Of a stretch of DNA of 64,000 nucleotides, positions 49,322 to 60,745 are shown in pieces; the first letter of the stretch is position 1, and each line of letters starts with the position of its first letter. Below the pieces are notes generated by a model. That model searched no databases and was not told where the DNA came from. It was given only the letters and a program-made list of their open reading frames with translations. A program made the position numbers and the translations under genes. Source of the DNA: Pseudisothecium myosuroides (taxonomy: Eukaryota; Streptophyta; Bryopsida; Hypnales; Lembophyllaceae); NCBI GenBank assembly GCA_951799445.1, contig OX637295.1:4216001-4280000 (forward strand), in the 5' to 3' direction.

Positions 49322-49957
49322 GCCCTACATGCCCAATGCCTTTTTTTAGCTTCTAGGAATTTGCTCTAAATTGAACAAAAAGCCAACATTTTGATAAGTT
49401 GTATCAATTTTTTTTGAATTGCAACTGTACAAATTCAAACTAGACATGTTAGAAGTCCTATAGGAAAAGGAAACACAACAATATCACTTTCGGATTGAAA
49501 GATTATAATGTTTGATCATGAGGGTGTTAAAACTATGAAAAAGATTGGAAGTCTTTCAATCCTCTTTTCACATGTCAAATCTAAAAAGTTGGTCACCAAA
49601 AGAAATGAGGTTAAAGGGCATAACAAATATACCCCAATAAATTTATGGCTTCTCAAAGTCTCTTGTACAATTTTTTTGAATGAATTTCTAATGTGAGTTT
49701 TTCTCCAAGATCTAGTGTATTTGAGGCTCATTTCCAAGAGCCCTCAACACTACTGAAAGTCAAGGTTGCAATGGACACCCTTGCTCACTAAAAAATGTAT
49801 AATCAATCATTTTCAAAATTGGATTTTTGATGCTAAAACGAGACTTCTAAAATAATTTTTCGGAAATATAAATCCCTAAAATAAGCAACTTGGTTAGGCT
49901 TTATTTTACTTCAAAGTACTGTCGACTCCAAAATATGGTGCCTAGGGCATTTAGGGG
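49322..49957. mobile_element. piggyBac-like element (PB-8), different subfamily
   Basis: After the TTAA at 49318-49321 comes GCCCTACATGCCCAATGCC; the right end GGCATTTAGGGG is followed by TTAA (49958-49961). The inverse right end (CCCCTAAATGCCCTAGGC) matches the left end over about 18 bp. It is 636 bp. It abuts PB-6, sharing one TTAA. Confidence 0.78.
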
Positions 49958-50807
49958 TTAAAACTGTTTATCACAACCAATATCAATCAGTTGAGTGTGT
50001 ACAAGTCAATTAGATTGACTGAAAAATTTGTAAATGAAGTAGACCTTATTGTACTGTACATATAGTACAATGCAACTTGAAAGAAGGAGTGGCTTTCTAC
50101 AGGTGAAGTATGAGCAAACCAAGTTTAGCAACTTTAGAAAGCTCTAGCATGCTCAAAATAAACCGATTTTGAAACCACAAATTGCGTTGAAATTGCAATG
50201 AATTGCACTTCAACTTTGTAATAGGTGAAAAATGAATAATTGAAAATCATACAACAATTTGGATCTCTTTTATACACTATCTATCACAGCATAGAGAACC
50301 TTTGGAAGATAGTCAAAGATTTTTTGCATTGGGGTGAAGAAGAAGCAAAAAATCATACAAAAAATTCAAGTGGTTTGAAATTAAATATCTCTAAAGCAAT
50401 TGTAAAGGTTCATTTCTTAAATTTCTTAAAATACAAGTTGTAATTTTCACAAATGATGGCAATACTAAATGGTAGATAGTGTAGAGAAAATATCAAATTG
50501 GAGTTTTTTTGGATGAATGACCATCTCCATAGAATTATTACAAATGGCCAATTCTTTGTATGATTTTCAATTACATATGTGTGTTTGTATTGATGATAAA
50601 ATAGACTTTAGTGTAATTTCAGTGCAATTTGAAATTCAAAATTTTGTTCATTTTTGAGTGCACATAGGCCTCCAAAAGTTCTTTTAATTTCAACAGGATC
50701 CAAAAATTTGTAAATGAAGTGGACTCTTTGCTATATTGTAGAGCATGGGGCTTCCAAAAACTAAGTTAATAATAAACTAGAATTCTCATAATCATGAGTG
50801 TTCATTT

Positions 50808-50968
50808 CATAAGATTTAGTAGCTCTACAGTAATAGTGTAGTATATTCCACACCCCAACAGTGCTTCACCAATAGCTATTGATGAATTAGACAAATGGAA
50901 GATGTAGAGGCACGTGATCACTGTAGAACCAACGCAACATCAACACATGCTACTGAATGTTAAATATG
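50808..50968. mobile_element. Fold-back MITE (family F, copy 2)
   Basis: The ends CATAAGATTTAGTAGC and GCTACTGAATGTTAAATATG are inverted as in 26180-26380. The homologous sequence at about 60915 is uninterrupted between GTGTTCATTT and ATTGAACAA, showing that this is an insertion. The exact border is uncertain by a few bases. Confidence 0.75.
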
Positions 50969-51140
50969 TTGTGCGCACAACATTGAACAATTGACATGTT
51001 TTAAAAACCGGGACTTCAGTTTGTTTATTGGTATTCAACCTCGTTGAAGAAATCAGCTTTTGTGCGGAAAAAGTGTGGAGAAGCACCCAAATTGTAGAAG
51101 CAAGTGGATTGGTTGTTTACAAGAAAATAACATACCCTAA

Positions 51141-51859
51141 CCCCTAAATGACGGATCCAGTGACCATTGATTTCAAGCCCACTACCTATCACTCAATTTG
51201 CTGCCATTTTGCAACTAGATATGTATGAAAAAATTTAGAATTCTTTTTCAAAGATGAAATTACATGTCTTCTTTACTCCAAAAAAAATTTAGATTTTTTT
51301 GAGAATTTTTGAAGAAAAAGTGAAGAAAAATCACATCAAATAGAAATTTATTTCAAAAAATCTGAAAATTTCACCATGTGTGTATATTAAAATGACAAAC
51401 ATCATGGCGTAAAATCAATTTCTGTATCATTCTATAATTAGAAAATTATAGACATTGAAAATACATCCAAAGTTCAAATTGCAATAAAATATTCAATATT
51501 AGGAATTTTATCAAAATTCAAATTGGAGTAGAAACTAGAGTAGATGACTTTCCTTTTGATAGTTGGGCTCAAGCTCAAAAATATCATTTTTGTGGAGAAA
51601 TTTCAGATTTAGAGCAAGGAGCAACAACTTCTTAAAATACACTAAAATAGCGGCATATTTTGTGATCCATTTTTTTACTAACTTCTCATTTACAAAAAGA
51701 CAAATACTCACAAGACTACAAACTCAATTGGATACTCTTCATAACCTGACATGAAAGGTCACCAAGAAAAATACAAATTAAAAAATGCTTTCAAACTCTT
51801 TCCAACTCATCTGGCAATTGTCATCCAAACGCCATCATGGCGCCTACGGCGTTCTAAGG
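51141..51859. mobile_element. piggyBac-like element (PB-11) with an empty homologous site
   Basis: CTAA (51137-51140) then CCCCTAAATGACGG; the right end CGGCGTTCTAAGG is followed by TTAA (51860-51863). It is 719 bp. The homologous sequence at 61074-61090 reads ATACC-TTAA-ACAATCTC with no insertion. The TIR is weak (CCCCTAA against CCTTAGAA), so it is a separate or old subfamily. No transposase. Confidence 0.82.
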
Positions 51860-53219
51860 TTAAAACAATCTCATTGGTCAAGAGCTTAGAAATGGTAGGA
51901 AAAAAACTTCCACATGGACAAAGTGTGAAGAAGCACCCAAATTGTAGAAGCAAGTGGGGTTGCTTACAAGAAAATAACATACCTTAATTAAACAATCTCA
52001 CTGGTCAAGAGTTTTAAAATGGTATGGGCTTGGCTTGGCTTATGAGAGTGCTCACAAATTTTTTATGTTCTTGCATAGATAGGTACCTCAAGTGAAAAGC
52101 ATCTACAATAAAAATGGGCCACTTTTTGAAACATTAATACATCATCAATCTTGTCCTACACCAAGAAGCATGCTAACAAGCTAAATCTGCAAAGTTGACT
52201 CTTCATTGTGTCACTAGTGTATGCCTTCTATTGTTGCCACAATCATTCATATGTCATTTGTAATTGGAAAAGAAGTGATGGCTAATTCCTCCTTAGTTCT
52301 TTTGGTATATATTATTTATTCTTGAAATATAGCAAATTGTCTATAAAATATTAATGGTTCTTTACAACCAATTTTCTAATTTCCGTTGCCTATAAAAATT
52401 TGAAATTTAGTATCTCCCTCTCAATGATAGAGTACATGTTATCAACCAATCTTTTGGGACAATATCTTTTCCAGATATAGCAATTAATGATTGAAATATC
52501 CCCTAATGTCCGAAAGTCCCCTCAAGGTAACTTTGGATTGCAAGTAGATTCCTACAACCTCAATTTTTGACATGATATTTTTGAAATTTTTCAAGAGAGC
52601 TAGTTTCCCACAAAGTTTGAGGAAATATAATTTTCATAAACAAATTTATTGCTTGGTTTAGAAGTTAGAAACAAAGTATTTGGAAAAATAGTTTAGTGTG
52701 CAACTTGGTCAAGATAATATTCCTAGATTTTGGATAAGGAAGATGAAGAAGCATAGAAGGCAAATTGTAGCAAGGCAACAAGTTTGATGAGAGAGCATGT
52801 GGCATGGACTATGCAGCAATTCAAAAGATATCATTTAAATAGTCCTTTTCTAGCCCTTTTCTAGCCATCCCATAAATAACAAAATCTCAAATGGTATTTA
52901 GTCCATTTAGAAGGAATGAATAGGTGCGTAAGAAACTCAAGTACAAAGTTTCCTATAAGGAACATGATGTTTGGAACAAGCTTGAATTAGAGGGTAAATA
53001 TAATAGGTCATGCCATTGTTGGATGCCCAAAGTCTTAGGCCAGTTCTTAGGATTTTGCATTGGCCTTAGAACTGTTTTTCATAGAAACTAAAGGTTTTGT
53101 TTTTTTATAACTTTTTCTTTTGTTCTTGGAAAGGTTGAATATGTCTTTCAATACATTGTTGAGATTCTAGAATTTTAAAAGTGTGTGGTGGAAAACTTGC
53201 TTCCGAACAAGTTAGTGTA

Positions 53220-53850
53220 TAATTATTAATTTGTAGCATGTCCTTGCATTGTAGGAATATTTTAAATGTAATTATAAGTCTTGGTTACATAAAATAATTT
53301 GAGGGAATATGCCTAACAAGATCTTGATTATGATATATTTTAAAATTCAAAATCCATTCTGCAATTTTTTTGCAGGAATGATAGTCAAAGTAATCTAGAA
53401 TTTTTAGGTAAGGGCCAAAAACTTTTTACTTCACTTCAAATGGTAATAAATTGCATTCTACGAGGTGAAGCTTTCAAATTTCTTAGCAATTGATTGTATA
53501 CGAGTGCATTACCAAATTTTAGTGTTAGATTCCTATGAAATTCATCTTTTTGTTTTTTTGGCTCAATGTAGTAGAAATGGTAATTTTGAGTATATTTTTT
53601 TGAGGAAAAACAAACATTAACACTTTAGGTGTCAACATTTTTAATTTGGTTGAGAGAATGCCATGTCAAATTTTTTGAAAAAAAATTAAAAAATTAAGCT
53701 AAATTAAATTTTTATTTTCGCTTTTGGATAAATTTTTATTTTTTATTTTTTATTTTTTGAGAACATTATTGCTGGTTCAGAACAAGGGAACTAGGAAGGG
53801 GAACAACCTTGAAATGGTCCTCCAAAGGCCTCAAATCTCTTCTAATGAAA
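53220..53850 (+). repeat. Left end of duplicated block B with a CATTAG-type right end
   Basis: 53220-53640 matches 27540-27960, including the PB-3 remnant. Then a CATTAG-family right end (GGCCTCAAATCTCTTCTAATG near 53846) interrupts the homology, which resumes at about 53850 with the PB-9 interior. The left end of that insertion was not located. Confidence 0.6.
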
Positions 53851-54132
53851 CATGGTTTTTTTGGCATGGTTCCAAACTAGTTTGTGAGAAATTGAATTTT
53901 CATAACTTGAAATTTTTCCACTACATATTTTGAATTAAAAAAATTATCATAAATAATTGAGTTGATAGTCTAAAAACAAATCCAAAAAAAACTACATGAT
54001 TTTTATTTATTTTTAAATTGTTAATTAGAAGCAAGTATAAGATAGAGGAAAAAACTAAGCCATTAATAGCTCTAAGATGGAATTAGAACACACTAATCCT
54101 AATGGTAACACTGTTCTAGCAATCTATACTAA

Positions 54133-55060
54133 CCCCTAAAGTTTCATGACTATGTTTTCACCGAAAACACTCAAAAACTGCCATTTTTAGTACAGGTACC
54201 AAATTTTTGAAAAAAAACTTTTTTGACACATGTAACCGTAGGATCTAATAGAAAACTACTCTTAGAAAATGTGGAAAAGAATTCAGAATTTTCCACCATG
54301 CGGATTGAAAGATATTAGCATTTGAATTGGCAAAAATCCTTTTTTTGTACCTGCAAAAAACAGGGCAGCTGCACTTCACAAGGTCACATTTGTATGAAAA
54401 AATGTCCAAAATGGTGGTTCTTCTTTGAATTCTTTTTCCTAAACAAGTTGGCTACATGCTTAAAAAATTTCAAATCATTTGGAATTATACAACATATACA
54501 AAACAAATAGTAAGTAGAAAGAAATAGAGAATGATCCAAAATACTAAATTGTTAAGAATTTAATTATAGAATTGAAAAATGTCAAATCCAATGTTTGTAA
54601 TGTTGTAATAAACAACCTTAATCCTATGATTTTTTTTTCAAAAAATATTAAAAATTGAGCTAAATAAACAACTTCAAAGTTTATTTCAGAGTAGAGAATC
54701 CATAACTGCTCGCAAACTAAAAACCCTTATAACTTTTTACTCATTGGTCAAAATGGAATGATTCAAAGCTTTCCACGTATATATAACTTTAGAAAACCAA
54801 TTTCAACTTTTTATTTTTGAAAAAAGTGATTTTTTCAGATCTGACTGGACTGCCCACTTATGGAAAAAAATAATATATTTGGCCATAACTTTTGACTCCT
54901 ATTTCAAAATGTTTTGAAATTTAGTGCATATGAAAGATATTCCTTGTGCCTGACTTCTATTAAAATTTCATCTTAAAATATAGAAATCTCTAGTCACATG
55001 TACCTGCCCAAAATTTCTATACAACAAAAATGGAACTTTAGCATGCCGGTCCTTTAGGGG
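54133..55060 (+). mobile_element. piggyBac-like element (PB-7) with an empty homologous site
   Basis: CTAA (54129-54132) CCCCTAAAGTTTC ... GGTCCTTTAGGGG TTAA (55061-55064). It is 928 bp, the PB-4 subfamily in the same orientation. It interrupts the PB-9 copy of block B (about 53850-55481). The homologous site in block A is an intact TTAA at 28491-28494, so it inserted after the duplication. Confidence 0.92.
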
Positions 55061-55481
55061 TTAATCCAGTTGAACTTATTATTATTATTAAAAAAAATTG
55101 AGCTCAAAAAAGAATCTAATTATTTATTTTTTCAAGAAGATGCTTCGATTGCTAGCAAAACAAGATGCTCCATAACTTTCACATCATAAATCCAAACGGA
55201 GTAAATCACAACTTTCCATGTAAAAAATATGCAACCGACGAGAAAAAAATTTAAATTTAATTTCATGAATTTCTTTTGATGCATACGGAGTTGAATTTTG
55301 GACTTATTGTGGTATAACTTTTGCTCCCAAGCACCAATTGAATAAAAATTAGATTTTCAAAAGGATAATAAGTATTTCTATCTTAAAAAAATGTTTCAAA
55401 AAAAATTAGACAAATTTTTTGCTCAAAGGAACCTTCCTGCAATTCATTTTGTCCTTTGTAGGGACAATGGAACTTTAGGGA
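55061..55481 (+). mobile_element. Right part of piggyBac-like element PB-9b
   Basis: Homologous to 28495-28920. It ends GGAACTTTAGGGA followed by TTAA (55482-55485). This end and the following unique sequence (AAAGTAAAGTAGAACCAT) are shared with block A, so it predates the duplication. Confidence 0.75.
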
Positions 55482-55867
55482 TTAAATTAAAGTAAAGTAG
55501 AACCATATCTTTTATTTTTATATCAATTTGACAATCATTAGCAACTAACAAATTAGATGTGAGTTGTATTAAACCACACATTCACACATTGATAAAGGAT
55601 TTTGTGAAGATAAAGAGTCAGAGTATTGTTTGTGAGGAATGTCAAGTTTGAAATTCAATGCTTGCAAATTGCCTTGCAAAGTCCCATTGGTTAGTAAAAA
55701 AGAAAATGATATAATCAATAATATTTCTCATTGTTATAAACCCTTGGATCAATCACAAAATACAAATCTAGACATTTTATTTATTGTAAGAAAGACTCAA
55801 CATTATATTTGATAATGTTGTAGACCCTCCTAACTCTTGAGGGTTATCTACAAATTGCAAATAGTTT

Positions 55868-58738
55868 CTACATAGGAAGTGAACAATTTCTAGATGTCCA
55901 TCCAATCTTCAAATTTTCTAAATCAGTCTCAACATAATGGTCTGCTTGGGCAACATTACCAATGATGTTATGTCCATTGCTTGCACCACTAGATATAGCC
56001 AAACAATGACTGCCATCTGAATGCGAAATGAAGAGGTTTTGTCCAGTTAGTTCAAAATCCACGATGGTGCTATCAAGACTCGAAAAATGAAGAGTCATGT
56101 TTGGATACGTGACGTATTGCACTCCACTAGTATTGTAGCATATGGTTACGTTGTCATCAGCTGGTACCAGTGGGTAGGTGATGAGGTCTTTCAAATGCTG
56201 TAGAAAATTTACCCAAATTAGTACTACCTCAAAATAATTATATTGATGCAGAGTATTGCAAGTTTTTGTTGAAAGTTTAATACATGATCTTTAGAACATG
56301 ATTGTAAAATTGACATTACCTGTGTGACAACAATCCAAATGTCTTCATTGAATGTGATATATGTTGATCCTGAGTCGAAAAGTGTTCCACGTGACTGTGA
56401 ACTAGAGTTGTATTCTAATGACGTTGAAGAGACGCTCACGGCTATGCCATTTATGCTAATACCCGTCATGTTGACCCAATAAAATGTAAAAGGAAGATCA
56501 TGGCTCAAAATTGGAGTGTACACCAATTGCAGTTCGTTGGTGTCAGGCACTCCAAATACCAAGGATGAAGTTAAAGTTGTTGAAACATCAAAGGGAACAA
56601 GGCAATAAGAAAATACATTGGTGGAGTTCAATGTACTCAATTGATTGGGTAAGGAAAAAGGCCCGCGACCAAATCCAACAAAGCCATCAACAAGTCCAAA
56701 GCTAGCTGTATTGTTGTTCATACATCCAAAAAGAATGTTTGGGACACTCTCCGTTGAGTCGCTGAATGAAATGGTTTCAGTTGACAATACTCCTTGATAA
56801 TCACTTCCAGCTTGGGCATATGTGTACTTGATTTGGCATGTGTTTTGACTATTGCAAAAGGCCAAGTTTTCCAACTGCAATACCAATCCATGTATGCTCA
56901 AATTTAGATCACAATTGTTCAAATTGAATCTTCAAACATTAGTAGTTCATAAATGAAATCATGAGCATTTCTTATACAGAAAGAAAATACTAGACTATGC
57001 CTAACTCACTCCTTAATCCCTAAATAGCCATAAACTAGAAATTGACAAAATTCACAAAACTATCAAAAATCAATACTAGTACTTTTAAAACAAAAAGGGC
57101 TATCAATCAAATTTTATTCTTTTTTTAGAAGTTGTAACCATGGGATTTTATTTACCATAACTTTTATTTTCATCCATTGCATCCTCATTAAAACTAGACT
57201 CTGTACAAGTTTGTTTGTTTCCTTAATCTCAAAAAAAAGAATGTGGAAAATTCCCCAAAATCCGTCTGATATTGTATTTTACCAGGTAACCAAAACAATT
57301 GAAAATACTCGGGAAGAGACGTCTTCTGAGACATGCAAGTCCTGTTTGTGAGCTTACCAGCGTTTGGTTACAGTTGGAGCTGTTGCAAGATTCCGCATAG
57401 TAGGTGCTGGACTTGGAGGGGTCGAAAAACGGATTGGTTTCATTGTAGCATTGGATGCAAGGGACACACTGCACCCACACCAAATCACTCCCGGTGTCCA
57501 TAATGAGGAAGAATTTCTGCCTAGGAGTGCCCAAATACACAGTCATGATATATTCTTTGTCTCCCTCGGCGGATGCGGAGCCGATGGAGGTGTTGAATTC
57601 CACAGCAGTAGCAGCCAGGCCCCGGCGCACCATGCGAGCATTTTCGCGTGCAACTGCGGCGTGGTAACGGGACTCAGTGGTGGTGCCTGGCACACTCAGT
57701 GGGGACTCTGGGTGGTCTCGGTGCATCAGGCTAGCTCGAAGTACCTGCAGTGAACGTGGAATTCGTTAAATTGCATGGTCCAATTCCATAAAAGTGGTGC
57801 AAGGAAGGAAACGCGGTAGTGATTTAGACAGCCGAGAGGAGAACGGAGGTGGGAAACTTAGCGTAGAGACCACAATAATGTGGATGTGAAGCAATTTGCA
57901 TTCTAATTTATGTATCTATCGGTACAACAATTTGAGATCGCCTCCAAAGTGGAAGAGCCTCCAGGCTCTCAACTGCTCAAGGATGTTATTGGAGATAATG
58001 CTAATTTGGAGACCATTGAATCAAGAATGCTCAAGAGTGTATATGTTTCTTCATCAGGAGGCTGACCGTTAACTGCCACACTATGAGTTAATAATGTCGC
58101 CTTCTCAACCACGAAAAACTTGACAGCTCCAAATTAAAGAGACTTCTTCGGTCCTGATCCTATTAAGGCGTGTTACAGACACGGTTATAGAATCATGGTA
58201 CAAAAGAAACCAAGTGAAACCATAAATGTCCATGTGACTTCCTCAGTAGAAATACTGCAAAAAGACTCCTCATTCTTTGGACTGGTCAGAGTTTTTCTTC
58301 TTCCGTTCCAAAAGTATTGAATTTCGCCTCCCATTCTGGACTTAGTTACACTAATGTTTGACTGAGGAGGTAAACAAAGCACCTAGCGACTGCGAGAATT
58401 GTGAGATTTAATAGAGAAATCTGTCCTCTTTTTTTCCTATTTCTTTTCTGACACAAATGAAACAGAGTTTCATTGCAAAAATAAAAAATACAACTCCCAG
58501 ACACAAATGGCCTGGGTACCAACACAAGACACGACAGACAGCGGACAGGGACCAACAAGAGACCTGACACACTGACTAATCCCGGGAGCCACCGGAGAAA
58601 TCTATCTTTCACCTTGTTGGAGTTGAACTCCAGTAATCCCCTCTGCTGCGCATTGGCAAGCCCCGAAGCTCCTGACAAGGACAGTAATGCCAGCACCCAA
58701 CAACAAGAAGTAAGCCCAAGCCCCCTTCCGGCTGCCAT
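55868..58738 (-). CDS. Nepenthesin-like pepsin-type aspartic protease, intact copy B
   Basis: Secreted or vacuolar A1-family aspartic protease. Four exons join in phase 0: 58738-58613, 57744-57358, 56874-56320, 56197-55868, predicting 465 aa (family usual 430-480). Residues 1-30 look like a signal peptide (hydrophobic WVLALLSLSGASGLANA). A propeptide-like part follows, then the first catalytic motif MDTGSDLVWVQC (Asp about 125) and a cysteine-rich nepenthesin insert (CVPCIQCYNETNPFFDPSKS, SCNSSNCNQ, FCNSQNTC). The flap region reads YTYAQAGSDYQGVLSTET, where relatives usually have YGDGS. The second catalytic motif is LFDSGSTYITF (Asp about 338). The C-terminus NIIGNVAQADHYVETDLENL fits the family. 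The start is the ATG that opens the signal peptide. Intron 1 (58612-57745) carries a SINE-like insertion at its donor end. I see no inactivating change; expression cannot be judged. Confidence 0.93.
58423..58594 (-). mobile_element. SINE-like insertion next to a splice donor
   Basis: GAGAAATCT is duplicated at 58414-58422 and 58595-58603. Copy A (about 33375) has the site once with no insertion. On the minus strand the insert starts CGGTGGCTCCCGGGATTAGT, resembling the tRNA-unrelated part of plant SINEs, and ends in a purine-rich AAAAAAAG tail after a CAATGAAACTCTGTTTCATT hairpin. It is 172 bp, probably a 5'-truncated SINE. It starts about 18 bases inside intron 1 in transcript order. Copy C retains its 5' part (near 35313-35350). 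Confidence 0.78.
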
Positions 58739-59490
58739 GGTGTGTAGCGAAGTTGTCAGTAGTCAGTACACAAGCTCACGAATGAAATACCAACACGTTC
58801 GAATTGAAGAACTCCAAGTGCAGTACAACTGAAGCTTGTGGAACTGCTCCGAATGCTTGTTCCTTCAAGTAACTTACTGACCTTGGTGCAATGGAAAACT
58901 CGACTTTCTTAAGCGCACCCAACTGCAACTCATGAAGTAGTTTCTTCAAACATCTTGAGCTGCACAGTCACTGTCTTGTACAATTAAAGTAGCTTCTCAC
59001 ATACATGCAAAACGCACAAATTAAGATATTGTTTTTGGTGACCACCAATTTCTCCCCCCAATTCTCCTCCAATGTAGGTTATTCGCTCTATCATCCTTAC
59101 GAATCCACAAAAGTCTGCATCACGTTTACGTCTTGAGTTACGCCTACAGAGACAGAAGTTTGGAGGTGGTTCCTCCCACAGAAAGATGGAGTTTCAATCA
59201 CACGTTGTCAAGAAAGGTGTACTAAGATAAGAAAGAACATTAAGATAGGAGGTGCTAATTCTGTGCATGCTCCAAGAATTGCTCCTATCAGTAGATCATG
59301 AAGTGTTACTCAGATATGAATGAAAAACTGTCGAGGGATGAATTGGTGCCAATTTGGGATTTACTATTGTACAATTTTGTGAGTGGTTGGGGAGCAAGTT
59401 TAATTTGGAATGGTAGATAAAATTTCAGTGTAAAGAAGGTGGAGTTATGAGAGATGGGACTCTTAGTGCCGTCCTAATTACATGCACCAT
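58739..59490 (-). promoter_or_regulatory. Upstream region of intact protease copy B
   Basis: This stretch is conserved in three copies (58739-59490, 34566-35312, and in part 35479-36065), more so than the surrounding DNA, so it probably holds the 5' leader and promoter. I could not assign a TATA box or factor sites with confidence. Confidence 0.5.
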
Positions 59491-60344
59491 GTTGTTCGAG
59501 TTTAACCCTAGAACTCCAACAAGTGCTCTTGGGTTTTCTTAAGCAATGATTTATGTGGTACCTACCAAAAAATTGATTTTCACAATAACTAGTCCATCCT
59601 TTTTGGATTAAGGTTTGCATGCCATTTGCACCATTGACGGACAACTTTTTGACATTTCAATAGTAGTACCTATGGCCTTCAATAGCAACCTAGTGTTGTG
59701 AGCTTTAGAAAATCACATCTAAGCCAATTTAGATCTTAAATTTACAAATCAAATTGTGATGAATGCATCTCCCTTTCTTCTATCCTTGAAAATTTGTTAG
59801 AAAATGATTCAATCAACATAGAAGAGATTCTAAACCAATGTACTATAAAATGGGCAATTTCGGCCCCTCCTACCTTCCACAAATTAACTCAATTTGGTAT
59901 GTGTTTTTTATATTTCATTTTTCTACTACTATAGTAAGAATAATATTTATTTCCAACATTTGGATGACTTTAGGGTGAAGAAGATACTTCCTTCTTCTCC
60001 TAGTATTCCAGAGTGTGCAAATTCAATTCTACCCGTGATGCTAATTTCACATGAACTTCACATTCATTTCTTGATGAGTACAGCGGGAGTTTCTAGTTTA
60101 AAAATAAAAACTGAAGGCTCACAAACATTCCTAAACTTGTAACTTTTTTTGAACTTGCAAAACTTTTGTAAAGGTTACTAATTGTCAATTAATATGGTAG
60201 TCACATTAAGGCCATAAGAATTTGCAGAGCATTATGTTTGCAGCTAGTGCGTGAGTAGGGGAGAGCGGATTTGTGATGAACGGCTTCAATGATGGCATTG
60301 TGTCATCGATACGGACTAAGGTAGAAGGTTCAAGAACAGTTCGG
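59491..60344. other. Intergenic, diverged duplicate of 37.8-38.5 kb
   Basis: 59880-60240 aligns with 37840-38460. No coding function recognised. Confidence 0.6.
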
Positions 60345-60745
60345 GCATTAAGAATGGCCCCTATAAATGGCTGTGAAATGGACATGAGTTGGTTCTGAAA
60401 TGGACTACTATAGTCATTGAATGAACCAAGGAAAAAAGATTTATTAATTGCAAGAGCCAATCACTCTCTTTGCTTTCCCCATTTTTATTTAGAATTGCAA
60501 GTGAACCATTTATGAAAGACCTAGGGTCACAAATAGGGACCTATGACCCAACTTGTTTGAAAATTCATAAGTAATTCAAAAATGCTCGGAAAAATATGAA
60601 ACGACTTGGGTTAAATTCCTCATCAAATTCTCCATGTCTGAAAAATGAGCTAAAAATATTCCCATCCAAGGAAATACATGAAAAAGGCGGACCAGTCCTT
60701 AAATGGTCGATTTATGAGCCTTCTACCTTACCGGTGCTCTTTCAA
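60345..60745. repeat. Dispersed repeat, copy 1 (second copy 62075-62445)
   Basis: The two copies share AATGGACATGAG near the left, TTATT..TTGCAAGAGCCAATCA in the middle and GAAAAAGG.GGACCA.CCCTTAAATGGTCG near the right. An inverse partial copy lies at 36620-36950. TTTAAGG-type words at both ends hint at terminal inverted repeats, but the limits were not fixed. Confidence 0.65.

Larger units (their letters stand above)
49958..52400 (+). repeat. Segment homologous to 60.77-61.48 kb
   Basis: TGAGTGTGTACAAGTCAA, GAGTGTTCATTT, GACATGTTTT..GGGACTTCAG, GTGGAGAAGCA..TTGTAGAAGCAAGTGG and GAGAGTGCTCACAAATTTTT recur in the same order in both. This copy carries two insertions the other lacks (50808-50968, 51141-51859). 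A short internal tandem duplication links 51065-51135 and 51910-51980. No coding function recognised. Confidence 0.8.

Noticed and set aside
57364..57753. Plus-strand open frame over protease exon 2
   Set aside because: Shadow of the minus-strand aspartic protease coding sequence.
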